DNA of 64,000 bases from an uncultured Rubripirellula sp. (GCA_938045805.1 CALIBL010000065.1:24186-88185), one strand, 5' to 3'; numbered from the stretch's first letter, positions 9,580-19,866 are shown. Notes: a model not told the origin generated them from the sequence alone. Numbers and translations are program-made.

Positions 9580-10772
9580 GTTGATGCTCGAAAGGATGAT
9601 GATAAACGAAGTCCGATTTCAGGATCAGTCATCACGGCAGTAGCTAGGTGGCACGCTGACGCCCCCGCAGCAAGATATTTTGCAACCTGTTCCGCTGCAT
9701 GAACCCCACCCACACCAATCAGCTTGATCGCACTTCCCGACTCCACCACCGCGTTTGAAAAGCGTTCCACTTGCTCACATGACGCGTGGAAGATGGCGTC
9801 CCCGCATATACCTCGACGCTCTCCGTCAAACAAAAACCTGCCGTCAAAGTCAGCAACTGAGGCGGCTAAACTGTTTGTCATCGACAAACCATCGACCACT
9901 CCATCAAGCGACCGAACCAACTCCCTAGCGGATTGCAAATCAGGCTGGTACCCAATCTTGATAACTAAGGGTACATCCCCAATTCGTCCGCGAATCTCCG
10001 ACGCAACCAACCTCGCTTGATCAGCGTCCTGATATAGCTGGCCATCACAAGTCATGACATTTGGGCACGAAAAATTAGCCTCAATCACGTCTGCACCGCT
10101 TTGGGCCGCCCATGAAGCGCATTTTGCATAATCACTCGCCAACTCCTCTAGTCCCCAACCATCCTGTTGGCTACCGACAACCGATACGGACAAGACTTGA
10201 TCATGTCGCAAGCATTCTCTTGTAAACTCCACATCGCGACGCCAAACCTCAGGCGAACTCGACGGCATACCGAACGAGACCGCCCACGATCCGTTCATTC
10301 TTTCGCCACGCTTCACCATTGCCTCATCACCGCACATTTTTGAACTCTGCACCGGGACGAGATTGGGCATTTCGTAGCACTCGCGCGCTGAACTCCGCAC
10401 GGTCTTATAGGTCAACACATCAAAGCCTTGAGCCGCATAGTACAGACACCACGCACTATTGAGTAACGGGCCGGCAGCAATTCCAAGCGGTGATGCGACG
10501 GGAATCCCCATGAAATCCCAACCGCCCCCATTCTCGACAGCGGCGGAAGACGGCCCAGCGGAAGACGAGACATTCGATTGCGAAGAAACACTCGCGTCAC
10601 TAACCGATCCCTCCTGAACGGGCAGATCTGGAGGGTGATCATAATTCCAGCGATAGCTCTTGGACGCGTCATACCGAACGATATTCCCGCTAACCTCGAC
10701 ATATCGGGCAGCGTTGTCTCTGCTGTTTTGCTGCTCAGGCGGCTCACAACTTCCTGACTCTGACTCCGCCAT
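9576..10772 (-). CDS. Dihydroorotate dehydrogenase-like FMN oxidoreductase
   Basis: TIM-barrel FMN enzyme of the dihydroorotate/dihydropyrimidine dehydrogenase superfamily. The barrel begins near residue 85 with MGIPVASPLGIAAGP. NFSCPN carries the catalytic Cys and two Asn of class 1 enzymes, KIGYQ holds a Lys for FMN, and IGVGGV begins the phosphate-binding strand. It lacks the Fe-S cluster cysteines of PreA. The first 80 or so residues are a serine-rich, low-complexity extension, which is unusual. At 398 residues it is longer than class 1 enzymes because of this. It may serve pyrimidine synthesis, but sequence alone does not exclude another substrate. Confidence 0.75.
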   Translation of the reverse strand: MAESESGSCEPPEQQNSRDNAARYVEVSGNIVRYDASKSYRWNYDHPPDLPVQEGSVSDASVSSQSNVSSSAGPSSAAVENGGGWDFMGIPVASPLGIAAGPLLNSAWCLYYAAQGFDVLTYKTVRSSARECYEMPNLVPVQSSKMCGDEAMVKRGERMNGSWAVSFGMPSSSPEVWRRDVEFTRECLRHDQVLSVSVVGSQQDGWGLEELASDYAKCASWAAQSGADVIEANFSCPNVMTCDGQLYQDADQARLVASEIRGRIGDVPLVIKIGYQPDLQSARELVRSLDGVVDGLSMTNSLAASVADFDGRFLFDGERRGICGDAIFHASCEQVERFSNAVVESGSAIKLIGVGGVHAAEQVAKYLAAGASACHLATAVMTDPEIGLRLSSSFRAST

Positions 10773-10895
10773 ACCGTTTGCTCCTCGATCCTGATCAAAA
10801 TCGTTCAGTCATGTTGTCGCACACAAATCTCACTGCAAACCATTTTCACTTCTAGCGATCATCTTTGCAGAGAATCAGTTGCTTTGCTAATCCGG

Positions 10896-10929
10896 AATAA
10901 AAAAAGCAGTCGGACAAATCCGACTGCTT
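10896..10929 (-). terminator. Rho-independent terminator downstream of the ThuA/PVC gene
   Basis: Read on the minus strand, an 11-bp perfect stem (10929-10919 with 10914-10904) closes a 4-base loop and is followed by a run of T. It lies 80 bases after the stop codon of the giant minus-strand gene, so it should end that transcript. Confidence 0.88.
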
Positions 10930-11008
10930 GATGAATCCTCGAGATATTCCTTTGAAGATTGCGAGTCGAGCTGATATCGATAACTCAACTCGACTCATTT
11001 ACCAATGT

Positions 11009-14000
11009 CTAATGCACAGCGGCCGAAGCAAGTGGCTCAACTGTGATAGCAACGACAATCGGTGCTGTAGGATCATCACCCTTCACAAGCTCGATGGTTT
11101 TAACAACCTTGTCAGTCTTTGGCTTAACCTCAAGATAGCGAATCTGCTGCCCGCGAACACTCATGGCAAAATCAGAGCCGGGAACATCAACGCGACGAAT
11201 GTAATCTGCAAAGTGAACGGCATTAAGCAAAGGATGATCTTCAGTAGAACCATCCTCCAAATGCAACCGGACAATCATCGATGTTGATTTATCACCATGA
11301 GCAGGGAAGCCCCAACCACTGATACCACTGAGCATGTGGATCGACTTCAAAGCTGCATTACAAGGCACTTCAACCGACTTAGGCATCGATGGAGGCAGGG
11401 TTCCGCGTGGGCCATTAAGTAAAACGATATTGGGCACACTCTTGCCTTGGGGATCGACAAGTTGGAACGGCACTTGGCCAACCATTTTCGGAGACCAATC
11501 GTCAAAGACAATTCGATCCGGTCCGTTGTCACCATCGTGGAACAACCCTTTCGTACTAACGGCAGTAACTGCCCTGCCGAGTGGCAGAGGAAGGTAGGCT
11601 CCTTTGTCAGTCAAGAACTCCAGCAAATCAGTAAAGCCTTTCTCGTCAATCTGCTTCTCGAAACCTTCAGGCATCACCGACTTTTTGGAGGCCACTAACT
11701 CCTCAATATCCTCCCGGAGCACAACCTGTTTTTTCCCCTGGGCGTCGTAGATTTCGATTGCCGTCTGCGTTTCAGACGCGAGCAGACCATTCATGACCAA
11801 GCCATCAACGGTCAGAACGGAGTAGCTTCTGTAGTTACCTTCAACGCTTCGGCTTGGGTCAAGTATATGCGTGAGCAATTCTTCCTTGGGATGCACCGCC
11901 ATTCCGGTTAGATCAGGTCCGACCTGATTCCCCTCACCACGATGCATGTGGCAGTTCGCACAATTTTTGGTGTACACCAATTTACCTTGGGCAACATCAC
12001 CACTCTGTTTGGTCACCTTCATCAAACCCTCGAGCACGGCAACACGGTCCGGGCTGGGAACCCCACCCGCATTAGCAAGAACCTTCTTTGCTTGCTCACT
12101 GATTTCTTTTCTTGGATGTGCCAACAACGCTTGTTGCTGGTCCAAGGCCAAGTCCGTGCGATCAAGATCACCTTTGGCCAATGCAACCAACAGAGCTTGG
12201 GTGCTTTCAGGTCGCGAAAGCATGACTCGAATCGCAGCCGAACGTGTTGTCGGGGTCATGGTTGGAACAAACTCAACAATCGATTCACCCACCGAAGCGG
12301 CACGACTGCGTTGCAAGGCCGAAACCAAACCAACGGCGGTTTTTTGGTCGGTACGTCCGGTGATGCTTTCCAAGATCTTGTCAATCACATCACCGTCATC
12401 AACCATCAATCCAATCAATTCGGTCGCAGCATCGACTCGTGACTGACCTTCGGCTTCCTCGTCGGATGCGATCTTGAGCAACGAAGCCGCGATCATTTTT
12501 GCGTTCTCGGCGAGCTTCTTACTTCCCAGAGCTGCTGCGAGCCGAATCAACTGACCTTTACCACCCGCATCCAGCTTTTCAAAGACAGCGAGTAATTGAT
12601 CGTCTGCTTTGGCCGGTAAGCTTGCCGGCGTATCCTTCGGCCAGCCGCTGGTCCAACCAGCGATGATGGCAGAACGCACCCCTGCGGGAGCACCGGCCAG
12701 TACCGCAAGAACCTTTGCCACCGCCTTACTATCAGCAGAACGCGCCATGTGTTCTGAGACCGTCGCAATGGTTTGAGCGATGGCTTCATTGGCGTCTTCA
12801 AGATGACATGCGAGTACCAAGAATTCGCCACTGTTAGCAGCTGCCGCTGCGGTTGCCGCATCTCGCATCCAGCGATCAGAACGGTTCTTTTTGGAACCTA
12901 GGCTGCCCAAAGCGACCTCCGCATTTCCTGCCGACTCTGGCATCTCTGTCAGAGCAAGCAGAGTTGATAGTCGCACCTGAGCATCTTTTGATGAAATTGT
13001 TTCTGAAGCCAGCAACATCTCTCGCCCAGCTTCAGTTCGAGGCAGAACTTCTACTGCCGTACGGACAACTCCAGAGGAAGGATGCTTAAGGGATGCTTTC
13101 AACAAGCGTTGCGCTCGATCTCCTTCCAAAAGCCCCAGCCAGTGCAGTGTTCGCAATGCGTGAATCGAACCCACATTCAGCCCCACTTCATCGACTTCGC
13201 CGTTCATAGCAAGCTTCATCAGGGAAACCCCAACCGAAGTATCTTTCCTCTCGATCAGAAGTCGTTGCGCGTGACGACGCCAGAGCATGTTGGGATGCGA
13301 CAGAGCGGCGACCAATTCCTCTGAACTCGCCTCACCCAACGAGAACGGCTCCACCTCATCCCCGTAAACGACACGATAAACTCGGCCGAATTTCTTATCA
13401 CGAAGATCGGTCACGTACGCATTGCCTGGTCCGGTCTGGAAGCCAACCGGCGTTGGATTGTGCTGCACGATGTAGTTGTACCAGTCCAGAACCCAAACAT
13501 TGCCATCGGGTCCAACTTCGGCCATGATGGGAGCAGCCCATTCATCATCGCTCGCGACCAAGTTCGCAGGGCTTGTCGATCGATATCCAGCCCCATCACG
13601 AGTCAAAGCAAACGTGCCAACGAGGTGACCGGTAGGACCAGCGACAAAGGCTGTACGGTTCCAATAAGCCTGCGGGTACCGGCGCGCAGTATAAAGTGCA
13701 TGTCCTGCCGCAGCGGTGTATCCGCCGTGTTGATCCACCTGGCGAATTTTATCCGTAATCGCTGAAAATCGGTGAGTGTCCGCGATCCCGTGCAGGACCG
13801 ATGACGTCCAACCTCTTACCCGCTCGTAATACCGGTTGGCGATCGGCATGAACTCACTCGGATTTCGATTTGCGGTGGAACCAAATAGCAAACCCTCTTC
13901 GCTGAGACCAACGCCCCAAGAGTTATTGTCCGTATTTCGGAGGAACTCAAAGTCGGTCACAGCAACCTCACCATCGACCTCTTCGACAAGGAAGCGATAG

Positions 14001-15445
14001 AAGCCGGTGCGGAATGAACGCTTTTCACCAGCAATTTCACCTTGGAACCCCGCATATCCAACGATACCGTAAAACCAATTGTCGTGACCGTAGTTAAGGT
14101 TACTCGGCCCAGCATGGGTATCGCCGGTACTCCAACCGGTGAACAGAACCTTCTTGAAATCCGCAACGTCATCACCATCAGTGTCTTTGTAGAACAACGT
14201 GTGCGGGGCTTGATGAATAATCAAACCACCATGCGAAAAAGCGAAACTTGTTGGGATACTAAGCTTGTCAGCAAATACGACGAATTTATCAGCCTTCCCA
14301 TCACCATCGGTGTCTTCACAGATGCGAATACGATCTCGACCTTGCCCTTCTCGCTGCATCTCATTGGGATAATCGTAAGTTTCAGCAACCCACAAACGCC
14401 CCCGCTCATCCCAGTCCATACAGATAGGTTTTCCACCAAGGTCGGGTTCTGAAACGAACAGATCTAGATGGAAGCCCTGAGGGACTGAATAGTGCTTGAT
14501 CGACTGCTCAGGCGACAGCGGCTTCTGCATCAGATTGCGTGGTTTTTCTTGCTTGCCCCACTGAGCACTATCCACGTAGTTAGGGATTTTGGGACCTACA
14601 TCCACATAGTCAAATGGCTCGACATCCTTGGACAGCTCGGTCATTGCCAGATTTTCTAGAGGCTCCGGTTGAACTCCCACAAATTCTGGTACAACCGATG
14701 GATCTTGGCCACACGCCCAGCGTATTCCTCGCTCTACCAAGTTTTGAAAACCTTCGTTGCCAAAGGTTCGACCATCGTGGCCCCAAGCGGTATAGAAAAC
14801 ACGACCTTTTCCTTCGGTGCGAATCCAAGTCCAAGGCTCCAATCCGTCACCTTCCTTGCGGTACTCCAGTACGGTGCGATTCTTCTCGTTATGAAGCGTG
14901 TGAACATAGGTTTCGTCCCAGCTCTCAAAGCTGCTGTAGCCTTGCATCAGCGGATGAGCGGCAGCGGCGTCACTCGGTTCAACCGCAAAGACACCCGTCC
15001 CATGACGTTGAAATTGAGCACCAATCAATGCCACAACTTCGGGCTGATTACGAAAGCAAAACGAAGCGCAATGCAGCGGGATAAATCCGCCGCCTTCGTT
15101 GACGAATCGCAGTAAGGTATCAGCCTGCTCGTCCCCTAAGTCATCGATGTTGGCGTAGACAATCAATCCATCGACATTGCGAAGTCCCTCTTCGGACAGA
15201 ACAGCGTTGACATCATCGCTATATCGAACTGAAATTCCACGCTCCTCAAGAGCGGGCAAGAGCTCAGCAGCACGCCGAGCGGGTTGGTGATGCCCGTTAT
15301 CACCCAAGAACACCAATTGCAACGGCTCTGCCGCGAGCAACTGACCTGATGACATACGTGTCAAGACGACCAAACCAATGGCAAGACCAATAGACAAGAA
15401 ACGGACAAATCGCGAGCCTTGATTCAACATTCTGGGTTCCGACAT
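11009..15445 (-). CDS. ThuA / PVC-type membrane-bound dehydrogenase / HEAT / cytochrome c protein
   Basis: A secreted 1478-residue multidomain protein. After a signal peptide (LSIGLAIGLVVLTRM region), residues about 40-270 form a ThuA domain (FVNEGGGFIPLH). Residues about 320-690 are the beta-propeller-like PVC-type dehydrogenase domain (GFHLDLFVSEP, MDWDERGRLWVAETYDYP). Then come HEAT-like helical repeats to about 1090, and a cytochrome c domain with heme motif CANCH near residue 1161 and the GPDLTGM segment. The last 200 residues resemble a beta-sandwich of the NPCBM kind. These giant proteins are typical of planctomycetes and are thought to oxidise carbohydrates outside the cytoplasm, passing electrons to the heme. 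It lies downstream of a Gfo/Idh oxidoreductase (234-base gap), probably under the divergent XylR-like regulator. Confidence 0.88.
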   Translation of the reverse strand: MSEPRMLNQGSRFVRFLSIGLAIGLVVLTRMSSGQLLAAEPLQLVFLGDNGHHQPARRAAELLPALEERGISVRYSDDVNAVLSEEGLRNVDGLIVYANIDDLGDEQADTLLRFVNEGGGFIPLHCASFCFRNQPEVVALIGAQFQRHGTGVFAVEPSDAAAAHPLMQGYSSFESWDETYVHTLHNEKNRTVLEYRKEGDGLEPWTWIRTEGKGRVFYTAWGHDGRTFGNEGFQNLVERGIRWACGQDPSVVPEFVGVQPEPLENLAMTELSKDVEPFDYVDVGPKIPNYVDSAQWGKQEKPRNLMQKPLSPEQSIKHYSVPQGFHLDLFVSEPDLGGKPICMDWDERGRLWVAETYDYPNEMQREGQGRDRIRICEDTDGDGKADKFVVFADKLSIPTSFAFSHGGLIIHQAPHTLFYKDTDGDDVADFKKVLFTGWSTGDTHAGPSNLNYGHDNWFYGIVGYAGFQGEIAGEKRSFRTGFYRFLVEEVDGEVAVTDFEFLRNTDNNSWGVGLSEEGLLFGSTANRNPSEFMPIANRYYERVRGWTSSVLHGIADTHRFSAITDKIRQVDQHGGYTAAAGHALYTARRYPQAYWNRTAFVAGPTGHLVGTFALTRDGAGYRSTSPANLVASDDEWAAPIMAEVGPDGNVWVLDWYNYIVQHNPTPVGFQTGPGNAYVTDLRDKKFGRVYRVVYGDEVEPFSLGEASSEELVAALSHPNMLWRRHAQRLLIERKDTSVGVSLMKLAMNGEVDEVGLNVGSIHALRTLHWLGLLEGDRAQRLLKASLKHPSSGVVRTAVEVLPRTEAGREMLLASETISSKDAQVRLSTLLALTEMPESAGNAEVALGSLGSKKNRSDRWMRDAATAAAAANSGEFLVLACHLEDANEAIAQTIATVSEHMARSADSKAVAKVLAVLAGAPAGVRSAIIAGWTSGWPKDTPASLPAKADDQLLAVFEKLDAGGKGQLIRLAAALGSKKLAENAKMIAASLLKIASDEEAEGQSRVDAATELIGLMVDDGDVIDKILESITGRTDQKTAVGLVSALQRSRAASVGESIVEFVPTMTPTTRSAAIRVMLSRPESTQALLVALAKGDLDRTDLALDQQQALLAHPRKEISEQAKKVLANAGGVPSPDRVAVLEGLMKVTKQSGDVAQGKLVYTKNCANCHMHRGEGNQVGPDLTGMAVHPKEELLTHILDPSRSVEGNYRSYSVLTVDGLVMNGLLASETQTAIEIYDAQGKKQVVLREDIEELVASKKSVMPEGFEKQIDEKGFTDLLEFLTDKGAYLPLPLGRAVTAVSTKGLFHDGDNGPDRIVFDDWSPKMVGQVPFQLVDPQGKSVPNIVLLNGPRGTLPPSMPKSVEVPCNAALKSIHMLSGISGWGFPAHGDKSTSMIVRLHLEDGSTEDHPLLNAVHFADYIRRVDVPGSDFAMSVRGQQIRYLEVKPKTDKVVKTIELVKGDDPTAPIVVAITVEPLASAAVH

Positions 15446-15679
15446 TAATCATGAAGTAAGTGCATGCACAAAGCGGCCTAGAAGATCCGCAGAATGCTTC
15501 AATGACACAACGAGCAAACCTTGCCGCCAAAATCGATCAGGTATGACTACCCACGAATTAACGCATCAATCGGTTTGCGTCGACTTTCTTTTTCTCTGCT
15601 CTGGTAAACCACCAAACTTAACGCGTTCCATGCTTCTTCGCCTCAGGCCAGCAACCACATCATGCGGCTCGACCGCCAA

Positions 15680-16798
15680 CTACTGAAGTGTAAACTCGGG
15701 CAGATTCACTCGCTCACCACCATTCATAGCGGATTCGTGAGCACAAATCCCAACACAGGTCCAGTTCGCACTGGTGACTGCATTGGGCCATGGATCGCGA
15801 TCTTCTATTAGTGCACTTGCAAATTCATGCACCAAGTGCGGATGGGACCCGCCATGCCCGCCACCTTGGATGAAGGAGAGGTGCTCGGAATCGTGAATCT
15901 CAGCCGGTAGGGTGTACTTGCGAATTTCCTCGGGCAGCAAATGTGCGAAGTCAGGCACTTCGATCTTTTCTGGAATCTCCGGCTCAGGCTTCTTCGCTGT
16001 GTGAATCACGTGTGGTTCGTTTTCCACCAAAGTCCACTCAAAGCTCTTCTTGGTTCCGTAGACGTCGAAACTCTCGCGATACTGACGGGCAACATCGTAG
16101 AGGAACCGCCAGATGTGCGCGGTGACATCCGAGTCCTTGACTTTGATGTGGCAACTCTGGACCGCAAACGGATTGCCTGATTTTTGTGCGATATCTTCAC
16201 GAACCGCACCACTGCCGAAGCAACTGACGTACTCGGCAAGACCTTTAACCAATCCAAGACATGGGCTCACAACATGCGTTGCGTAATGCATCGGAATCAT
16301 GCTTTCCCAGTACTCTGGCCATCCGTCCATGTCCTGTGGATGTGAAGCGGCAAGATGCTGGATCTTTCCAAGCTCACCCTTTTCGTAAAGGTCTTTAATG
16401 AATAAGAATTCTCGGCTGTAAACAACCGTCTCTGCCATCATGTATTTCAGACCAGTCTCTTTGACCTTCTCGACAATCTGACGGCACTCTTCAATGGTGG
16501 TCGCCATCGGAACGGTGCACATCACGTGCTTTCCTGCGTCGAGAGCTTGAAGCGACATCCACGCGTGGTCCGAAATCGGACTGTTGATATGAACGAAATC
16601 AACATTGGGGTCAGCTAGAACCTGCTCGAATTTGGTGTAGCGTCCTTCAATCCCGAACTGATCGCCGACCTTGTTCATTTCGGCTTCGTTCCGACGGCAA
16701 ATCGCTACCACATTGGTGTTTGGGTGCGACTGGTAAATCGGAATGAACTCAGCACCAAAACCCAGTCCAACCATCGCAACATTGACCGTTTTGCTCAT
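15680..16798 (-). CDS. Gfo/Idh/MocA family oxidoreductase
   Basis: NAD(P)-dependent sugar or sugar-derivative oxidoreductase of 372 residues. The N-terminal Rossmann fold begins VNVAMVGLGFGAEF, followed by the substrate-domain entry H-V-M-C-T-V-P-M, where the usual EKP lysine motif (EKPL) is absent; the catalytic Lys is therefore not evident. The frame is open to 16816, but the ATG at 16798 has GAGGAA seven bases upstream and is preferred. It is divergent from the XylR-like regulator and upstream of the ThuA/PVC protein, which points to a role in the same sugar pathway. There is no signal peptide, so it acts in the cytoplasm. Confidence 0.85.
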   Translation of the reverse strand: MSKTVNVAMVGLGFGAEFIPIYQSHPNTNVVAICRRNEAEMNKVGDQFGIEGRYTKFEQVLADPNVDFVHINSPISDHAWMSLQALDAGKHVMCTVPMATTIEECRQIVEKVKETGLKYMMAETVVYSREFLFIKDLYEKGELGKIQHLAASHPQDMDGWPEYWESMIPMHYATHVVSPCLGLVKGLAEYVSCFGSGAVREDIAQKSGNPFAVQSCHIKVKDSDVTAHIWRFLYDVARQYRESFDVYGTKKSFEWTLVENEPHVIHTAKKPEPEIPEKIEVPDFAHLLPEEIRKYTLPAEIHDSEHLSFIQGGGHGGSHPHLVHEFASALIEDRDPWPNAVTSANWTCVGICAHESAMNGGERVNLPEFTLQ

Positions 16799-17150
16799 CC
16801 GCATTTCCTCGTTCAAGCGTGTTTCAAAGTTTCAATCCAACCGATGCAAGCGATTTCACAAGTAGGAATCCGCAGATTGCACACCGAGCAACGAAGCTCA
16901 ACGCCTTGTCACCTCACAAATCGTATCGGTGAAAACCAACAATCGAGCGTGAGGCGAAGTAGCACTCGCGAACGGCACGACCGTCGTCGCTAAACATTGT
17001 GCGGGATTCACAGCCGCAGTCCATGAGAAGATGCGCAATAAAATTGAGATTTTTCACATCCCAAATCAGGCAAATAACTTGTAAAAAATGCAGCAAACCG
17101 CAAGCATAACGCATAATCCATCGATATTTCCTTAACAATATCCCCGCCCG
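16799..17150. promoter_or_regulatory. Divergent promoter region of the Gfo/Idh and xylR-like genes
   Basis: A 352-base gap between divergent starts. The half nearer the regulator (about 17030-17140) is clearly AT-rich compared with its surroundings, as expected for promoters and operators. No dyad strong enough to name as an operator was found. Confidence 0.45.
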
Positions 17151-18350
17151 ATGAAGCATCGCCGCTCGGTTGCATTACTGATTGAGACCTCCAACGCCTA
17201 CGCACGCGGCCTGCTCACCGGTGCAATTGAATACCTCCGGCGACACCAAGCTTGGTCCATTCACCTACCTGAACTTCAACGAACCGCCGCGCCTCCTTCT
17301 TGGCTGCAAAACTGGAAAGGAGATGGAATCCTGGCTCGGATCGAAACTCAAGAGATGGCAGATGCGATCTCTAGGCGGAAAATCCCCACGGTCGACGTTA
17401 GTGCCGCTCGATATGTCCCCAACATCCCGTGGGTTGAAACTAACGACAGTCAAATCGCTCAGCTTGCCGTCGATCACCTACGGGAGCGAGGATTCAGGCA
17501 GCTTGCCTTTGTTGGTGACCCTCGCTTCAAGTGGTCTCAGTGGCGTGAACAACACTTTGAAGCGTTTGCCAAAGCAGCCGGCTGCCGATATCTCGCTTAC
17601 CGCTCCAGCGTCAAACTTGATTCCTCCACCTCGCCAGTTAAGGAAAAGCAAAGCCTGGAGAAGTGGCTTCAACAGCTACCGAAGCCGGCCGGGATCATGG
17701 CCTGCTACGATATCAAAGCGAGAGAGGTGTTGGATGCATGCCGTGAGCTAGACATTGCCGTTCCAGAGCAAGTGGCAGTTATCGGCGCGGATAACGATGA
17801 ACTACTTTGCAACCTCTCTGATCCGCCCCTTACGAGTGTGATCCCCAATAGCAGGAAGGCAGGCTATGAAGCGGCTCGCCTGCTTGACCGAATGATGTCG
17901 GGAGACAACGTCGCCAACGATGCGGTACTGATCGAACCGATTGGAATTGAAACACGCCAATCAACCGATACACTCGCGATCGATGATGCGGATGTTGCCA
18001 AGGCGCTGCGATTCATCCGCGAGAACGCCTCCTCAGGCATCAACGTTGCTGACTTACTCAGGGAAATCCCGCTATCTCGCCGAGTCTTGGAAAGCCGATT
18101 CCAAAAACGGCTTGGGCGAACACCTCACCAAGAGATCGTTCGCCAGAAAATTTCAAAAGTCAAACAACTGCTCACCGAAACGGATCTTTCGCTAGTCGAC
18201 ATCGCGGGCCGGACGGGATTTGACCACCCTGAATACCTCAGCGTCGCATTCAAAAAAAACACGGGAACAACGCCCCGACGATACCGCGTGGAAAGCCAAG
18301 CAAGCGGATTGACCACTCCGAGAAATCAGACCTTCGGTGAGCGAGGCTAA
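17151..18350 (+). CDS. XylR-like transcriptional regulator (sugar-binding domain + AraC HTH)
   Basis: A 399-residue cytoplasmic regulator. Residues about 5-270 resemble the LacI/periplasmic-binding-protein sugar sensor of XylR (VALLIETSNAYARGLLTGAIEY; LAFVGDP; AVIGADND). Residues about 285-390 hold two AraC-type helix-turn-helix units, with the C-terminal signature DIAGRTGFDHPEYLSVAFK. This is the XylR architecture of planctomycetes and proteobacteria, where binding of a pentose or related sugar activates adjacent genes. It lies divergent to the Gfo/Idh gene, its probable target. No clear ribosome binding site precedes the ATG. Confidence 0.9.
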   Translation: MKHRRSVALLIETSNAYARGLLTGAIEYLRRHQAWSIHLPELQRTAAPPSWLQNWKGDGILARIETQEMADAISRRKIPTVDVSAARYVPNIPWVETNDSQIAQLAVDHLRERGFRQLAFVGDPRFKWSQWREQHFEAFAKAAGCRYLAYRSSVKLDSSTSPVKEKQSLEKWLQQLPKPAGIMACYDIKAREVLDACRELDIAVPEQVAVIGADNDELLCNLSDPPLTSVIPNSRKAGYEAARLLDRMMSGDNVANDAVLIEPIGIETRQSTDTLAIDDADVAKALRFIRENASSGINVADLLREIPLSRRVLESRFQKRLGRTPHQEIVRQKISKVKQLLTETDLSLVDIAGRTGFDHPEYLSVAFKKNTGTTPRRYRVESQASGLTTPRNQTFGERG

Positions 18351-18426
18351 ACTCATTCAAGCTCTGACGAGCACGCAGCCAAATCACGGAAACTCAGCGT
18401 TAACAACGGGCGATGTGTCGGCAACC

Positions 18427-19866
18427 TTACGTTCCGGTTGCATTCGCTTCTGATGATTTTTTTCGCCCCGCGGGACGCCGCGATTTCTTTTTGTGTTCGT
18501 TCGCTCTCAACTCAGTTTCAACACCGAGATCTCCCTGTGATTCCATCCACGTGTCCAGCTCTGTTCGCAGTTCCGCGATGACGGACTGGTTCTTTGGGTC
18601 GCCCGCGATATTGTTCATCTCAAGAGGATCGTCAATCACATTATACAACTCGACAGCAGGACGATTCTGATAACGATCCACGGCTTCAGCTGCATGTTGA
18701 TCCCCCCGGCTCGCTGCTTCAATCAAGGAAACAAACTCTGGACTTTTCACGCAAGCATTCGTGAACAACTGGTCATGCTGAAGATTCAGGATCAGTTTGT
18801 GTGTAGCCGACCTCACCGATCGAATTGGATAGGAATCGTTGCCATTGATAATCCCGCGAGTCGTCATTGCTCCAAAGACAAACTCTTTATGCCGGTCGGC
18901 ATCACCCTTGAGAACCGATAGAAAACTCTGGCCATCAAGCTCGCCTTCTTCATCTTTGATCCCTGCGATTGCCATGATGGTTGGCAACACATCCACGTAT
19001 TCAACCATCGCATTACTGACGCTACCCGCTTCAATGTGTCCCGGCCAACGAACAAGCATCGCGGACTGCAATCCACTGTCATAGCAGGTCCACTTCGCAA
19101 AAGGCATCGAGTTACCTTGCTCAGAAAGAACAATCACAACCGTGCTGGATGCTAAGTCATGCTTGTCAAGTAATTCGAGTATCTGCCCCACCTGACCATC
19201 GTAATAGCTAATCTCTGCCAAATAGCGACTGAATCCTTCACGCATGGCGGGTGTGTCAGGCAGGTATTCGGGCAGTTGAATCTTGTCTACCGGATACTGA
19301 CTCGCATCGCCTTTATTCCAAGGAGTGTGCGGTTCGTTACTGCAAGCGAACAAACAAAACGGCTGATCGCTTTCTTTGCTTTCCCGCATCAGGCGATCAA
19401 TCGCATCCATGTCCGGATTATTCCCTTTCCCGCTGTATTGGAAGGGAAAAAGATTGCGTGGTCCTATGTGTGTCTTACCTGACAAAGCAAGACGATACCC
19501 AGCGGGTCCTAGAAAATGCGTGACGTTTTTGATGTGATCAAAAGTCTGGGTGTGGTTGGGATAGGCACCCGTTTTAACAGGATACTGACCGGTGTAGAGG
19601 TTGTGGCGAGTGGGTGAGCACATGGGCGCCGTTTGAAAACATCGCGTCATCCGCATCCCCTCACTGGCAAACTGATCGAGGTTTGGCGTCTTGGCCTGCC
19701 CTCCATAACAACCCAGATCGCGGTAGGTACAATCATCCGCCAAGACGACGATGAAGTTAGTCTCACCCGCTGCTTGGAGGCTTGCCCTTGGCGAATTCGT
19801 GAAATTGCCGCCGAAGAAAAGTCCAGCAAGCAAGACCACACGTGACGCGACCCGTAACTGATTCAA
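18427..19866 (-). CDS. Secreted formylglycine-dependent sulfatase
   Basis: Type I sulfatase that removes sulfate esters, probably from algal polysaccharide. The conserved core is present: metal site VVLADDCTYRDLGCYG, the formylglycine motif CSPTR within APMCSPTRHNLYTG, and GKTHIG. The frame is open to 20073, but no ATG fits; a TTG at 19866 with AAAGGTG five bases upstream gives a product of 480 residues beginning with a signal peptide (VASRVVLLAGLFFGG), so it is taken as the start. Activity requires a formylglycine-generating enzyme, not found here. A Lys/Arg-rich tail ends the protein. It is divergent from the FAD oxidoreductase gene and convergent with the xylR-like gene. Confidence 0.9.
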   Translation of the reverse strand: MNQLRVASRVVLLAGLFFGGNFTNSPRASLQAAGETNFIVVLADDCTYRDLGCYGGQAKTPNLDQFASEGMRMTRCFQTAPMCSPTRHNLYTGQYPVKTGAYPNHTQTFDHIKNVTHFLGPAGYRLALSGKTHIGPRNLFPFQYSGKGNNPDMDAIDRLMRESKESDQPFCLFACSNEPHTPWNKGDASQYPVDKIQLPEYLPDTPAMREGFSRYLAEISYYDGQVGQILELLDKHDLASSTVVIVLSEQGNSMPFAKWTCYDSGLQSAMLVRWPGHIEAGSVSNAMVEYVDVLPTIMAIAGIKDEEGELDGQSFLSVLKGDADRHKEFVFGAMTTRGIINGNDSYPIRSVRSATHKLILNLQHDQLFTNACVKSPEFVSLIEAASRGDQHAAEAVDRYQNRPAVELYNVIDDPLEMNNIAGDPKNQSVIAELRTELDTWMESQGDLGVETELRANEHKKKSRRPAGRKKSSEANATGT

